A DNA stretch of 64,000 bases from Streptosporangium album (GTDB lineage: Bacteria > Actinomycetota > Actinomycetes > Streptosporangiales > Streptosporangiaceae): the NCBI RefSeq assembly GCF_014203795.1, contig NZ_JACHJU010000001.1, positions 1,178,001-1,242,000 on the forward strand, given 5' to 3'. A program made the translations under genes and the position numbers. Numbering within the stretch: position 1 is the stretch's first letter; every line of letters starts with the position of its first letter. The notes beneath the pieces were generated by a model. The model was not told the origin of the DNA. It saw only the letters and a list, made by a program, of their open reading frames with translations, and searched no databases. Below are positions 1-7,935 of the stretch, in pieces.

Positions 1-282
1 CCGGGGAGGCCACGACGAAGGTCTGCGGCGTAGTCGTGGCGATGCCGCAGGGGTAGAGCTGGACGCCTCACCTGTCGATCGACTTCGTGACGAACGTGGG
101 AACCGTCCGGTGCCGCCCTCGCCCCGCGCGGCCAGCGTGGCGGAAGGGCAGGCGCGACGTCTGCTGATGGCATCGGGCGGGGCGGAGGCTCCGTAGTAGT
201 CCGAGGCCGGGAAAGCCGGCCACATGGCGAAGGGAGCCAGCAAGTCAGTGGTGGAAGTACTGGAAGACCAGGAGGTTCGCTG

Positions 283-1141
283 GTGAATACGAGTGATCCG
301 TCGTGGGGCCTGTTGAGGGCCGAGCGACGGGTACTGGAGATCCAGACCAAGCTGCACCGTTGGGCGACCGATGATCCTCATCGTCGGTTCGACGATCTGT
401 TCAACCTCGTCACCGATCCCGGCTTTCTGCTGATGGCTTGGGAGCGGGTTGCGGGGAACAAGGGCGCACGCTCGGCCGGAGTCGACGGGATAACCGCCGC
501 CTTCGTCCAGGAACGGATCGGGACTGAACAGTTCCTGGAGGAGTTGCGTGAGCAGCTCAGGAACCAGACGTTCCGGCCCGTTCCGGTCAGAGAGCGGATG
601 ATTCCCAAGCCGGGGACGCGCAAGCGCCGCCGTCTGGGGATCCCGACGATCGCCGACCGGGTGGTCCAAGCGTCCTTGAAGCTGGTGCTGGAGCCGATCT
701 TCGAGGCGGATTTCCTTCCGTGCTCGTATGGGTTCCGGCCGAACCGGCGAGCGCACGACGCGATGGCCGAGACGCGCTTCCTGGCATCCAAGACCTACGA
801 ATGGGTACTGGAGGGCGACATCAAGGCCTGCTTCGACGAGATCTCGCACCCGGCCCTCATGGACCGGGTGCGCGGACGGATCGGGGACAAGCGCGTGCTC
901 GCGCTGGTAAAGGCGTTTCTGAAGGCGGGCATCCTCACCGAGGTCGGCACGTCCAAGGAGACCGTCACCGGCACCCCGCAAGGAGGGATCTTGTCTCCGC
1001 TGCTGGCCAACGTGGCTCTCTCGGTTTTGGACGAGCACTTCGTCCAGGCACCGGGCGGAGCGCGTTCGACCACGAAACAGCGCTGGACCCGCCGCCAGAA
1101 GGGGCTGCCCAACTACCGGTTGATCCGGTACGCGGACGACT
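283..1141 (+). CDS. Outer intron reverse transcriptase/maturase, N-terminal part (exon 1)
   Basis: This is the fingers and palm half of a group II intron RT. The GTG start follows GGAGG at about seven bases. Visible RT blocks are GVDGIT, the PKPG/RLGIPTIADRVVQ region, YGFRPNRRAHDA, GDIKACFDEI (first catalytic Asp), GTPQGGILSPLLANV, and finally LIRYADD, which holds the two catalytic aspartates. Family similarity stops one base after the second Asp codon, at the GTGCG 5' end of the inner intron. Without splicing, translation would add only about eleven unrelated residues before a stop at 1174-1176. Joined to 3088-3659 it makes a continuous 476-residue RT with maturase domain. Confidence 0.9.
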
Positions 1142-1176
1142 GTGCGCCACGAACGCTGATGGAGGTTGTGATGTAG

Positions 1177-1740
1177 AAGATCGCGAGCTTCGGATGCGGT
1201 GCTGTGCTGGTGATGGAGGTAGGTCCTCCGGGATCGCTCACGCAGGGGGAGGTCCCAAACCACCGCGAGTTGCTGCGGCTCAATGGCCGTGGTGGTGAGC
1301 GTCGCGGAAAAGGCGCACGAGATGCGTCAGGTGTGAGCCGAGAAGGCGAACGAGAGTGAACCACTGATGAAACGTCGAAAGCGTAGCGGCGTCATCGAAA
1401 CCGGGGTCCAGTTGTTGCCCCGGGATGAGCCTGGCGGGTGCCTGCTTGCTGGCCAGGTGGTGACCGGCGTCAAGGTGGCGCGAGTTCGGCTTGGGCGCCA
1501 GTACGGAACGTGGGAACCTGCCGTCTCAGCGGTGTCGGGCGCGTGTTGGAGCGTCCGGCCGAAGGGAGTACCCCAAGCAGCGGACACTGCAAGGGGCCGA
1601 GTACCGGGGCGAGGCGGAGGGACGGACCGGCTCGTAGTAGTGCAGAAGCGCCGTAATGGGCGTGGAGCGAAGGGGCCGGGTCGCCCGGAGTCGCTTGGTG
1701 GTCAACCGGCTGGTCATCCGATCGGGCCGGGAGGAGCCAG
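1177..1740 (+). other. Gene-free 5' ribozyme region of the inner intron
   Basis: No convincing protein gene is present. Together with 1142-1176 this stretch should hold domains I-III and the start of domain IV of the inner ribozyme, since it lies between the GTGCG 5' end and the RT start. It contains a GGAACG tract near 1505-1511 and several GC-rich pairable segments. The segment CGTCCG near 1551-1556 is complementary to CGGACG just 5' of the insertion point and could be an exon-binding element; that is a suggestion from base pairing only. Confidence 0.6.
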
Positions 1741-3024
1741 GTGAGCGAACTCAGGCAGCAGGACAAGCCGTTTCAGATCGACAAGTGGAAGGTCTGGGAA
1801 GCGTTTCAGAGAGTCAAGGCCAACAAGGGGGCGGCGGGGGTCGATGAGGAGTCGATCGCGCAGTTCGAGGCCGATCGGGACCGGAATCTGTATCGGATCT
1901 GGAACCGGTTGTCCTCAGGCTCGTACTTCCCGCCGCCGGTGAAAGCGGTGGAGATCCCCAAGCCGCAAGGGCGAGGGGTGCGGGTGCTGGGCGTGCCGAC
2001 CGTGGCCGACCGGGTGGCCCAGACGGTGGTGCGGATGTATCTGGAGCCGAAGGTCGAACCGATCTTCCATCCGGATTCCTACGGCTATCGGCCGGGCAAG
2101 TCGGCGCTGGATGCGGTTGGGGCGTGCCGGGTGCGGTGCTGGCGGAAGGATTGGGTGATCGACATGGACATCCGGGCCTTCTTCGACACCGTGCCGCATG
2201 ACCTGGTGCTCAAGGCCGTCGCCAAGCACCTTTCACCGGATCAGCGGTGGATCCTGTTGTATGTCCAGCGGTGGTTGACCGCTCCGATGCAACGGCAGGA
2301 TGGCACCCTGGTCGCCCGAGATCGCGGGACCCCGCAGGGGTCGGCGATTTCACCTTTGCTGGCTAACCTGTTCATGCATTACGCGTTCGACGCCTGGCTG
2401 GCCCGGGAATTTCCGGCGCTTGGGTTCGAGCGTTACTGCGATGACGCGGTGGTGCACTGCGGCAGCCGCCGGCAGGCCGAATACGTGCGAGACGCGATTG
2501 CAATGCGTCTGGCGCAGGTCGGCCTGGAGTTGCATCCGGACAAGACATGCATCATCTACTGCAAGGACGCCGACCGGACGGGCTCGCACGAGCACACCCG
2601 GTTCACGTTCTTGGGCTATGAGTTCCGGCCCCGGCTGGCCAAGAACAAGCACGGCAAGCACTTCGTGTCGTTCTTGCCCGCGGTCAGCACGCAGGCGATG
2701 AAGGCGATGGGAGCGGTGATCCGCTCCTGGCATCTGTCCCGGCGCAGTGACAAGTCTCTGGACGACCTTGCCCGCATGTTCAACAGCATCGTGCAGGGGT
2801 GGATCAACTATTACGGGCGCTTCTACCGGTCCCGGTTGCTCTCCTTCCTCCGGCATCTCAACAAGCTCCTGGTGGGCTGGGCGTGCCGGAAATACAAACG
2901 GCTCAAACGCCGGGAACGGCGCGCGATGGCCTGGCTGGCCGAGATCGCCCGGCGATCTCCCCGCCTGTTCGCGCACTGGCGTCTCGGCGCTCGTCCTGAC
3001 GGCTGGGCGATGGGAGCCGGATAA
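1741..3024 (+). CDS. Inner intron reverse transcriptase/maturase
   Basis: This is an intact 427-residue group II intron RT that begins at GTG 1741 after a GGAGG-like site. Seen in order are KGAAGVDEESI, the IPKPQGRGVRVLGVPTVADR block, YGYRPGKSALDAV, DMDIRAFFDTV with the first catalytic Asp, RGTPQGSAISPLLANL, and a YCDD catalytic motif (RYCDDAVVHC). The RT thumb and a maturase domain (SIVQGWINYYGRF) follow. There is no C-terminal HNH endonuclease, so mobility would depend on an endonuclease-independent route. The stop codon overlaps the start of domain V. Its likely job is to help its own RNA splice and to reverse transcribe it after retrohoming. It differs clearly in sequence from the outer RT, so the nesting is not a self-insertion. 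Confidence 0.95.
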   Translation: MSELRQQDKPFQIDKWKVWEAFQRVKANKGAAGVDEESIAQFEADRDRNLYRIWNRLSSGSYFPPPVKAVEIPKPQGRGVRVLGVPTVADRVAQTVVRMYLEPKVEPIFHPDSYGYRPGKSALDAVGACRVRCWRKDWVIDMDIRAFFDTVPHDLVLKAVAKHLSPDQRWILLYVQRWLTAPMQRQDGTLVARDRGTPQGSAISPLLANLFMHYAFDAWLAREFPALGFERYCDDAVVHCGSRRQAEYVRDAIAMRLAQVGLELHPDKTCIIYCKDADRTGSHEHTRFTFLGYEFRPRLAKNKHGKHFVSFLPAVSTQAMKAMGAVIRSWHLSRRSDKSLDDLARMFNSIVQGWINYYGRFYRSRLLSFLRHLNKLLVGWACRKYKRLKRRERRAMAWLAEIARRSPRLFAHWRLGARPDGWAMGAG

Positions 3025-3087
3025 GCCGAGAGGTTTAAGTCCGGTTCTGCGAGAGGCCGGGGGTGCGATTCCCCCGGCCTACTCTCC
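3014..3087 (+). ncRNA. Domains V and VI of the inner group II intron
   Basis: Domain V is the catalytic hairpin, closed by GAGCCGG and CCGGTTC. Domain VI follows as a long GC stem with a bulged adenosine at 3081. Both follow the RT gene directly, as in functional introns. The structure was paired by eye, not folded. Confidence 0.75.
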
Positions 3088-3659
3088 TCGTCATTCTGGT
3101 CTCGGGCACTCGGGAACACACCGAGGCACTGCTCCCCGAAGTAGCGGAAGTCCTCGCCACCGTTGGGCTGCGGCTCTCGGAGGAGAAGACCCTGATCACT
3201 CACATCGACGAGGGCCTCGACTTCCTCGGCTGGCGCATCCAGCGCCACCACAAGCGAGGCACCGACCAGCAGTTCGTCTATAACTACCCGGCCAAGAAGG
3301 CACTTCGGTCCATCAAGGCCAAGACCAAGGCGATCTGCCGGATGAACGTCAGCCTGCCGCTGGCAGTCCTGCTGCATAAGCTCAACAACGTGCTGCGGGG
3401 CTGGACCGCCTACTTCCGGCCAGGGGTCTCCGCCCGCGCCTTCCAATACCTCCGCATGATCGTCTGGCGACAGGTGTTCGGATGGCTGCGACGCAAACAC
3501 CTCAACGCGGGCTGGAAGGAACTGCGCCGCCGCTTCTGCGACGGCGGATGGTGGCCACGCGATGGAGAAGTCGTCCTGTTCAACCCCGGCTCGGTGGCCA
3601 CCACGCGCTACCTCCCCCGAGGGACAAAGATCCCATCGCCCTGGCCCAGCACACGCTGA
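3088..3659 (+). CDS. Outer intron reverse transcriptase/maturase, C-terminal part (exon 2)
   Basis: This part continues directly from the YADD motif with FVILVSGTRE and then GLRLSEEKTLITHIDEGLDFLGW, the RT thumb. The maturase X domain (LNNVLRGWTAYFRPG) and a C-terminal tail with WRQVFGWLRRKH and GGWWPRDGEVVLFNPGS follow, ending in a TGA at 3657-3659. No HNH motif is evident. It has no plausible start of its own, and expression depends on removal of the inner intron. The fit in length and motif order to the N-terminal part shows that the two are one gene. Confidence 0.88.
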
Positions 3660-3689
3660 GGACACCAACAGTCCAAAGGGACTTGTGGA

Positions 3690-3788
3690 GAGCCGGATGC
3701 GGGGCCAACTCGCACGTCCGGTTCGGGAGGGCGGCATGGAGAAACGGACCGGGTGAAACCCCGGCACCGCGCTCCATGCCGACCCCAC
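3690..3788 (+). ncRNA. Domains V and VI of the outer group II intron
   Basis: Domain V runs from GAGCCGGATGCGG to CGCACGTCCGGTTCG, very close to the standard bacterial form. Domain VI is closed by CGGCATGGAG and CTCCATGCCG with A3782 bulged, and the intron ends at 3788 in AC. The next base opens IS110 transposase sequence. Confidence 0.85.
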
Positions 3789-4973
3789 CACGATGTCGAG
3801 CTGATGGATGCCTCGGGGCGCAGGTTGGCCAAGGCCCGCCTGCCCGAGGGAGTGGCGGGGATGACCAAGCTGCACGCGATGATCGCCGAGCAGTTCGATG
3901 AAGCGGCCGAAGAGGCGGAGGTGGTGATCGGGATCGAGACCGACCGTGGCCTGTGGGTGCAGGCGCTGGTCGCCGCCGGATACACGGTGCTGGCGGTCAA
4001 CCCGCTGCAGGCGGCACGGTACCGGGAACGGCTGAGCGTCTCGGGCGCCAAGAGCGACGCGGCCGATGCGCACATGCTGGCCGACATGGTCCGCACCGAC
4101 TCCCACCAGCTGCGCCCGGTCGCCGGCGACAGCGCCGAAGCCGAGGCGATCAAGGTGGTGACACGGGCGCATAAGACATTGATCTGGGAACGGACCCGCC
4201 ATGCTCAGCGGTTGCGGCACGCGCTGCGCGACTACTTCCCCGCGGCCCTTCAGGCGTTCGAGGACCTGGCCGCGGCCGACACGTTGGAGTTGCTGGCCAA
4301 GGCCCCTGATCCCGCGTCGGCGGCCAAGCTGACCATCAGCCAGATCAGCGCCGCGCTCAAACGCGCTCGCCGCCGGGGTGTTGCCGACAAGGCCGCTGCG
4401 ATCCAGGCCGCGCTGCGCACCGCGCACCTGGGCCAGCCCGCGGCCGTGACCGCTGCCTACGCCGCCACGGTGGGTTCGGCGGTTGCGGTCCTCACCGTGC
4501 TGGGCGAGCAGATCAAGGCTCTGCAAGGGCAGGTGGAGGACCATTTTGGCCGGCACCCGGCCGCTGAGATCGTCTTATCGCAGCCTGGGCTGGGGCCGGT
4601 CCTCGGCGCCCGGGTGCTCGCAGAGTTCGGCGACGCCGAAGGCCGCTACGTCAGTGCCAAAGCACGCAAGAACTACGCCGGCACCAGCCCGATCACCCGG
4701 GCTTCCGGCAAGAAGAAGGTCGTGCTCGCCCGATACGTGCACAACGACCGGCTCGTCGACGCCCTCGATTCTCAAGCCTTCACCGCCCTGCAGGCCTCGC
4801 CGGGTGCCCGCGCCTACTACGACCGGCTCCGCGCCCGCGATGTCTGCCATCACGCTGCCCTGCGCCAGGTGGCCAACCGCCTCGTCGGCATTCTGCACGG
4901 ATGCCTGAAGACCAGCACTCTCTACGACGAGGCAACCGCCTGGTCACACCACACCAAACCCCTTGCCGCTTGA
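3789..4973 (+). CDS. IS110-family transposase, 3' exon (5' part outside window)
   Basis: This is the downstream exon of an IS110-type DEDD transposase. Family resemblance starts at HDVELMDASGRRLAKARLP, just after the position where the first catalytic Asp motif (GIDxxxxxH) is expected, so that motif should lie in the upstream exon beyond the window. The RuvC-like part includes VVIGIETDRG and KSDAADAHMLADMVR. A coiled region follows, then the C-terminal domain with LSQPGLGPVLGARVLAEFGD and the serine motif YAGTSPITRASG. The reading is open through 3753, but that apparent start lies inside intron domain VI and is not the real start. IS110 transposases work with an element-encoded bridge RNA, which is not identified here. 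Production of the full protein would require removal of the outer intron. Confidence 0.9.
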   Translation, partial: HDVELMDASGRRLAKARLPEGVAGMTKLHAMIAEQFDEAAEEAEVVIGIETDRGLWVQALVAAGYTVLAVNPLQAARYRERLSVSGAKSDAADAHMLADMVRTDSHQLRPVAGDSAEAEAIKVVTRAHKTLIWERTRHAQRLRHALRDYFPAALQAFEDLAAADTLELLAKAPDPASAAKLTISQISAALKRARRRGVADKAAAIQAALRTAHLGQPAAVTAAYAATVGSAVAVLTVLGEQIKALQGQVEDHFGRHPAAEIVLSQPGLGPVLGARVLAEFGDAEGRYVSAKARKNYAGTSPITRASGKKKVVLARYVHNDRLVDALDSQAFTALQASPGARAYYDRLRARDVCHHAALRQVANRLVGILHGCLKTSTLYDEATAWSHHTKPLAA

Positions 4974-5301
4974 CACCTAAGCTCCTGGGATGTCTTTACG
5001 TCTGGTGGCGGCGACCCGAGCGGAGGGCCTCATCGTGCAGGCCACAACGTTATTGATCTTGTACTGCGGCTTTTCGGCGCACCTTGGCTGGACCCCACTG
5101 TCTGTTCAATCTGGTGACGGCAGCGATCGACCGGTACGGCTACATCGTGGTGTGGCGGGACATGTCGAAGCTGTCGCGGTGCTCCAAGGCCTGGAACTCC
5201 TATAGCTACGACGAGCCGCAGAGTAGCGGTGGGCAATCTTGCAGATTCGTTGCGTAGTGGTTGCAAGAGGGTCAAACCCAAAGCAGGGCCCTCTGGGATT
5301 C
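4974..5301 (+). other. Intergenic, possible decayed coding sequence
   Basis: The right end of the IS110 element should lie just after 4973, but no boundary could be fixed. One plus-strand frame is open from about 5054 to the TAG at 5255-5257. It reads coherently in the middle (LFNLVTAAIDRYGYIVVWRD) but has no convincing start and no family I recognise. It is probably a remnant of a gene broken by insertion. Confidence 0.3.
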
Positions 5302-5790
5302 ATGACCGTGATCCCTGTCTGTTCGGAGATCACGGGCTGGAGGGCCGAGGTGCGTGCGGAGTGGGACCCAAATGAGCTCATCGGTTCGTGGACCCTGGTC
5401 GAGGGAAACTGGGAGCTGATCAAGAACAAATCCGGGGCGACACGCCTGGGGTTCGCGTTGATGCTTAAGTTCTACGAGATCGAGGGACGGTTTCCCGCAG
5501 GTCCGGAGGAGATTCCACAGGTTGCGGTCGCCTACGTCGCGTCGTTGGTAAAGGTCGAGCCGGGAATGTTCGCCAAGTACCGCTGGTCAGGCCGAACGAT
5601 CGAGTACCACCGCAAGCAGATCCGGGAGGCGTTCGGGACGCGGCCGCCGACCGAGGAGGACGAGGAGCGGTGGGCGCGGTGGATGGCCGACGAGTTGTGC
5701 TCGACGGAGACGAACCGGGACCGGCTGGCTGAGGCGGTGCGGCGGCGGTGTCGGGGGGTGACGAGCATGCGAACGAAAAGTCTCGTTTAG
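5302..5790 (+). pseudogene. Tn3-family transposase, N-terminal fragment (DUF4158)
   Basis: This is the first ~150 residues of a Tn3-type transposase. From about 5365 it shows the DUF4158 N-terminal pattern: WTLVEGNWELIKNKSGATRLGFALMLKFYE, GRFP, EIP, VAYVASLV, the WSGRTIEYHRKQIRE segment and EEDEERWARWMADELC. Full-length proteins of this family are about 950-1000 residues, so the catalytic DDE domain is missing. Similarity ends at the ARG-ARG-CYS-ARG codons near 5752, where a Tn3-like terminal repeat begins. The ATG at 5302 is a guess. Confidence 0.85.
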
Positions 5791-5791
5791 C
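5755..5791 (+). repeat. Tn3-family terminal inverted repeat (single end)
   Basis: The sequence starts GGGG and continues TGACGAGCATGCGAACG then AAAAGTCTCGTTTAGC. Aligned to the classical Tn3 38-bp repeat from its TGACG onward, about 24 of 32 positions agree, including GAACGAAAA and the CGTT..AG end. GGGG marks the outer end, so the element would extend to the right. It cuts the Tn3 transposase fragment exactly. No matching repeat was found on the right side. Confidence 0.7.
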
Positions 5792-5849
5792 GGGGCTCGG
5801 AGTAGGGGTTAGCGTGAACGGCCGCTCTAACGTGCTTACCTGCGGAATC

Positions 5850-6080
5850 GTGCTGCTCGGGACGTCGTCTGGGCCGCTTGCGGGTAACGGTTCGCGTGAC
5901 CGTGCACGGGATCAACGCCAGGAATGTCCGCAACGCCGCCGAATGGCGCGGAGCGTAAAGGCGGTAGCCGTGCGGCGAGCGCTCGGCCAGCGGCAGGATC
6001 CCCGCCTCCTCGTAGTTGCGCGCCGTTTGGTGTGCAGGCCGTACTCGCGCACCAGATCGATGAGCCGCAATCACGCTTTG
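5850..6080 (-). pseudogene. MerR-family regulator, frameshifted remnant
   Basis: On the minus strand one frame reads IDLVREYGLHTKR and the next frame reads RNYEEAGILPLAERSPHGYR followed by RHSAALRTFLALIP. Together these recall the HTH and first helices of an actinobacterial MerR regulator, where the two parts are continuous (ARTVRNYEEAGLLP...). At least one frameshift separates them and the effector domain is absent. It lies divergent to the esterase gene at 6154, a usual arrangement for MerR regulators and their targets. Confidence 0.6.
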
Positions 6081-6114
6081 AAGGTATGCCGTCATTAACA
6101 GGTGGAAAAGCCAT

Positions 6115-6146
6115 CAAAGTTTACACTTTGGGTTCAAAGATACAGT
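6115..6146 (+). promoter_or_regulatory. Candidate promoter with inverted repeat for the esterase gene
   Basis: CAAAG-TTTACA-CTTTG is an inverted repeat centred on a -35-like TTTACA (6120-6125). A -10-like TACAGT (6141-6146) follows after 15 bp. It lies 8 bp before the esterase start, so the transcript would have almost no leader. The fit is by eye. Confidence 0.4.
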
Positions 6147-6153
6147 CGAAGGC

Positions 6154-7359
6154 ATGACAGTTTTGATCCGGGACGCCGCCCATCCCTTCACCGGCGGCGC
6201 CCTCACTGCGCTCCTGTCTCCCGCCACCCGGCTGCTCGGCCTCGGCGAGCCCACCCACGGCGTCGAAGTCTTTCCCGAGCTGCGCAACGAACTCTTCCGC
6301 CACCTCGTCGAACACGAGGGCTACCGCTCGATCACTATGGAGAGCGACTGCCTGTCGGCCCTGGCCGCCGACGCGTACGTCACCGACGGCATCGGGACCC
6401 TCGACGACGCGATGAGCCTAGGCTTCAGCCACAGCCTCGGCGCCTCACCCGCCAACCGCGAGCTCGTGCGCTGGATGCGCGCCTACAACGAACAGCGTCC
6501 GCCGCACGAGCGGCTCCGCTTTTACGGCTTCGATGGCCCTCTGGAGATGACCGGCCCCGCCAGCCCTCGCCCAGCTTTGACCGCACTGCACGACTACCTC
6601 GCCGCCCACCTCGACCTGGCCTGGAGTCGCGAGACCCTCGACGATCTGCTCGGTTCCGACGAGCGCTGGACCAACCCGGCCGCCACCACGGATCCCACCC
6701 AGTCCGTCGGCCGCACCCCCGAGGCCAAGGAACTGCGCCTGGTCGCCGACGACCTGCGCGTGCTGCTCGCCGCGCACGCCCCCCACCTGACGGCCGCCAC
6801 CTCCCCCGACGACCGGTGGCGCGCCGGCCTGTACGCCCGCACCGCGGCCGGGCTCCTGCGCTACCACGCCGGCATGGCCGGCACCGCGGCCACCCGCGTC
6901 GGCACGCTGATGTGCCTGCGCGATGCGATGATGGCCGACAACCTCGACGTCCTCGTCGGCCGCGAGGCCCTTCGCGGCCCCACCCTCGCCTATGCCCACA
7001 ACCGCCACCTGCAGAAAGACAGGAGCCGCTGGCTGCTGCCGGAGGGCTGGGGCCCCCTGGCGGGCCGGACGCTGGAGTGGTGGAGTGCCGGGGCGATCGT
7101 CGGCACACGCCTCGGCGACCAGTACGCCTTCGCCGCCACCACCTTCGGCACCCGCGGCTCCGACATCCCCCAGCCCGACACCCTCGAAGGGCTACTGTCG
7201 GCCCTCCCTGACGCCCGCGCCGTCATCGATCCCGTCCGCCTCACCGCGGTCCTCGACTGGAAGCCGACGCCCCGCGTCCCGGTCGACCACACTTACCTCC
7301 CCCTTGACCCGGCCACCACCGACCAGACCGACGCCATCGTCTTCGTCAAGGAAATCTGA
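6154..7359 (+). CDS. Erythromycin-esterase-like hydrolase
   Basis: This 401-residue protein matches the erythromycin esterase (Ere) family in length and motifs: GLGEPTHGVEVFPELR near residue 30 (the conserved GExxHG site), ESDCLSALAADAYV, LVRWMRAYNEQRP, RFYGFDG, a central helical insert, RDAMMADNLDVLV and LAYAHNRHLQKD. Family members use a metal-free His/Glu centre and either open macrolide lactones or act on unknown esters; actinobacterial homologues often have no proven drug target. It is intact, has a promoter of its own and sits among transposon fragments, so it may have come in as cargo of the Tn3-like element that starts at 5755. Substrate is not inferable from sequence. Confidence 0.88.
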   Translation: MTVLIRDAAHPFTGGALTALLSPATRLLGLGEPTHGVEVFPELRNELFRHLVEHEGYRSITMESDCLSALAADAYVTDGIGTLDDAMSLGFSHSLGASPANRELVRWMRAYNEQRPPHERLRFYGFDGPLEMTGPASPRPALTALHDYLAAHLDLAWSRETLDDLLGSDERWTNPAATTDPTQSVGRTPEAKELRLVADDLRVLLAAHAPHLTAATSPDDRWRAGLYARTAAGLLRYHAGMAGTAATRVGTLMCLRDAMMADNLDVLVGREALRGPTLAYAHNRHLQKDRSRWLLPEGWGPLAGRTLEWWSAGAIVGTRLGDQYAFAATTFGTRGSDIPQPDTLEGLLSALPDARAVIDPVRLTAVLDWKPTPRVPVDHTYLPLDPATTDQTDAIVFVKEI

Positions 7360-7391
7360 GCCACCCTATGGCCAGGGTGTCCACTCGCGAC

Positions 7392-7508
7392 TGTTCCGTA
7401 AGAGGATCCCTCAACGGAACACCGGCCGACGGGAACGGAGCCCCAGGTCAGGGTCTTCCGTATGGGTGTTCCGCGAACCGTCCCGGTGAAGGGGGGCTAT
7501 ACGGAACA
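7392..7508. repeat. Clustered inverted 8-mers, candidate res site
   Basis: TGTTCCGT (7392-7399) is inverted as ACGGAACA (7414-7421). TGTTCCGC (7467-7474) is inverted as ACGGAACA (7501-7508). Paired, variably spaced inverted half-sites directly upstream of a resolvase gene are what a Tn3-type res region looks like. The repeats are directly visible; their role as res subsites is inference. Confidence 0.4.
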
Positions 7509-7842
7509 CTACGCAGAGCTACTTTGGGTCTCATCGCAGCTTCCCGAGTGGAGGGCCGTCTTCGCCGCGCTGGCCGAGTTCATCCGCGAACTCATCGTCG
7601 CCGGCACCCGCGAGGGCCTAGCCGCAGCCAAGGCACGCGGCCGGGTCGGTGGCCGCCCCACCGTGGTCACACCCGACCTGCTACGCGCCGCCCGGGACAT
7701 GCTGCCCAACCCCGAACACTCGGTGACCTCGATCGCCAAACTCCTCGGGGTGAGCCCGGGCACGCTCTACAACCACATCCCCAACCTGCGCGAACTGCGC
7801 GCTGGCCGCCGCCCGTCCGCACTGGAAACAGGCAGCCGATAA
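7462..7842 (+). pseudogene. Serine recombinase (resolvase/invertase), C-terminal fragment
   Basis: From about 7559 the reading FAALAEFIRELIVAGTREGL, then AAAKARGRVGGRPTVVTPDL, then SVTSIAKLLGVSPGTLYNHI is the end of the E helix and the C-terminal DNA-binding HTH domain of a resolvase/invertase. The catalytic N-terminal domain with the nucleophilic serine is absent. The first ~32 residues from the ATG at 7462 are unrelated to the family. It is likely the remnant of a Tn3-type tnpR and cannot recombine DNA by itself. Confidence 0.75.
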
Positions 7843-7935
7843 TCCGCACTCCCTATCAGCGCGGGCTCTGGCCAGCCCATTGTCCCTTTCCGGCGTACTT
7901 GGTCTGCCCCCCTAGTTGGCGGCTGAGGACACGTT

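Larger units (their letters stand above)
1142..3087 (+). mobile_element. Inner group II intron inserted in the outer RT gene
   Basis: The 5' boundary is the group II consensus GTGCG at 1142, directly after the outer RT codons for YADD plus one base. Domain V lies at about 3014-3048 (GAGCCGG paired with CCGGTTC). Domain VI follows at 3050-3087, a stem of GAGAGGCCGGGGG with CCCCCGGCC and CTCTC, with A3081 bulged. Placing the 3' end seven nucleotides from that A gives 3087. It also restores the outer RT reading as YADD-FVILVSGTRE, in frame (859 + 572 nt = 1431 nt). The 3' end therefore rests on two independent arguments, although the terminal dinucleotide (CC) is not the usual AY. The length is 1946 nt, and it encodes one intact RT. 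Confidence 0.88.
1..3788 (+). mobile_element. Outer group II intron (5' end outside window), interrupted by a second intron
   Basis: Positions 1-282 carry ribozyme-like sequence, including the domain I segment CGAACGTGGGAACC near 92-105 and a GC-rich stem/loop series before the RT start. An RT/maturase gene follows (283-1141 plus 3088-3659). A domain V hairpin lies at about 3690-3725 and a domain VI stem at 3729-3788. In domain VI the arm CGGCATGGAG pairs with CTCCATGCCG and leaves A3782 bulged seven nucleotides from an intron end at CCCCAC (3788), as expected for the branch point. The next base continues an IS110 transposase reading frame, so the host gene is that transposase. The 5' splice site lies upstream of the window. 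The inner intron at 1142-3087 sits in the RT gene (domain IV) and leaves the catalytic domains V and VI intact. Confidence 0.88.

Noticed and set aside
3063..3087. ATG-like start giving a separate 198-residue protein from 3063
   Set aside because: The first codons lie in domain VI of the inner intron; the real coding part is the second exon of the outer RT.
3753..3788. ATG at 3753 as the start of the IS110 transposase
   Set aside because: It lies in domain VI of the outer intron, and transposase similarity begins only after the intron end at 3788; the true start is upstream of the window.
4974..5060. Bridge-RNA region of the IS110 element at the 3' side
   Set aside because: No structured segment could be matched by eye, and in one IS110 subgroup the RNA lies on the 5' side, outside the window.
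5260..5300. tRNA-like segment near 5265-5300
   Set aside because: No acceptor stem or T-loop consensus could be paired.
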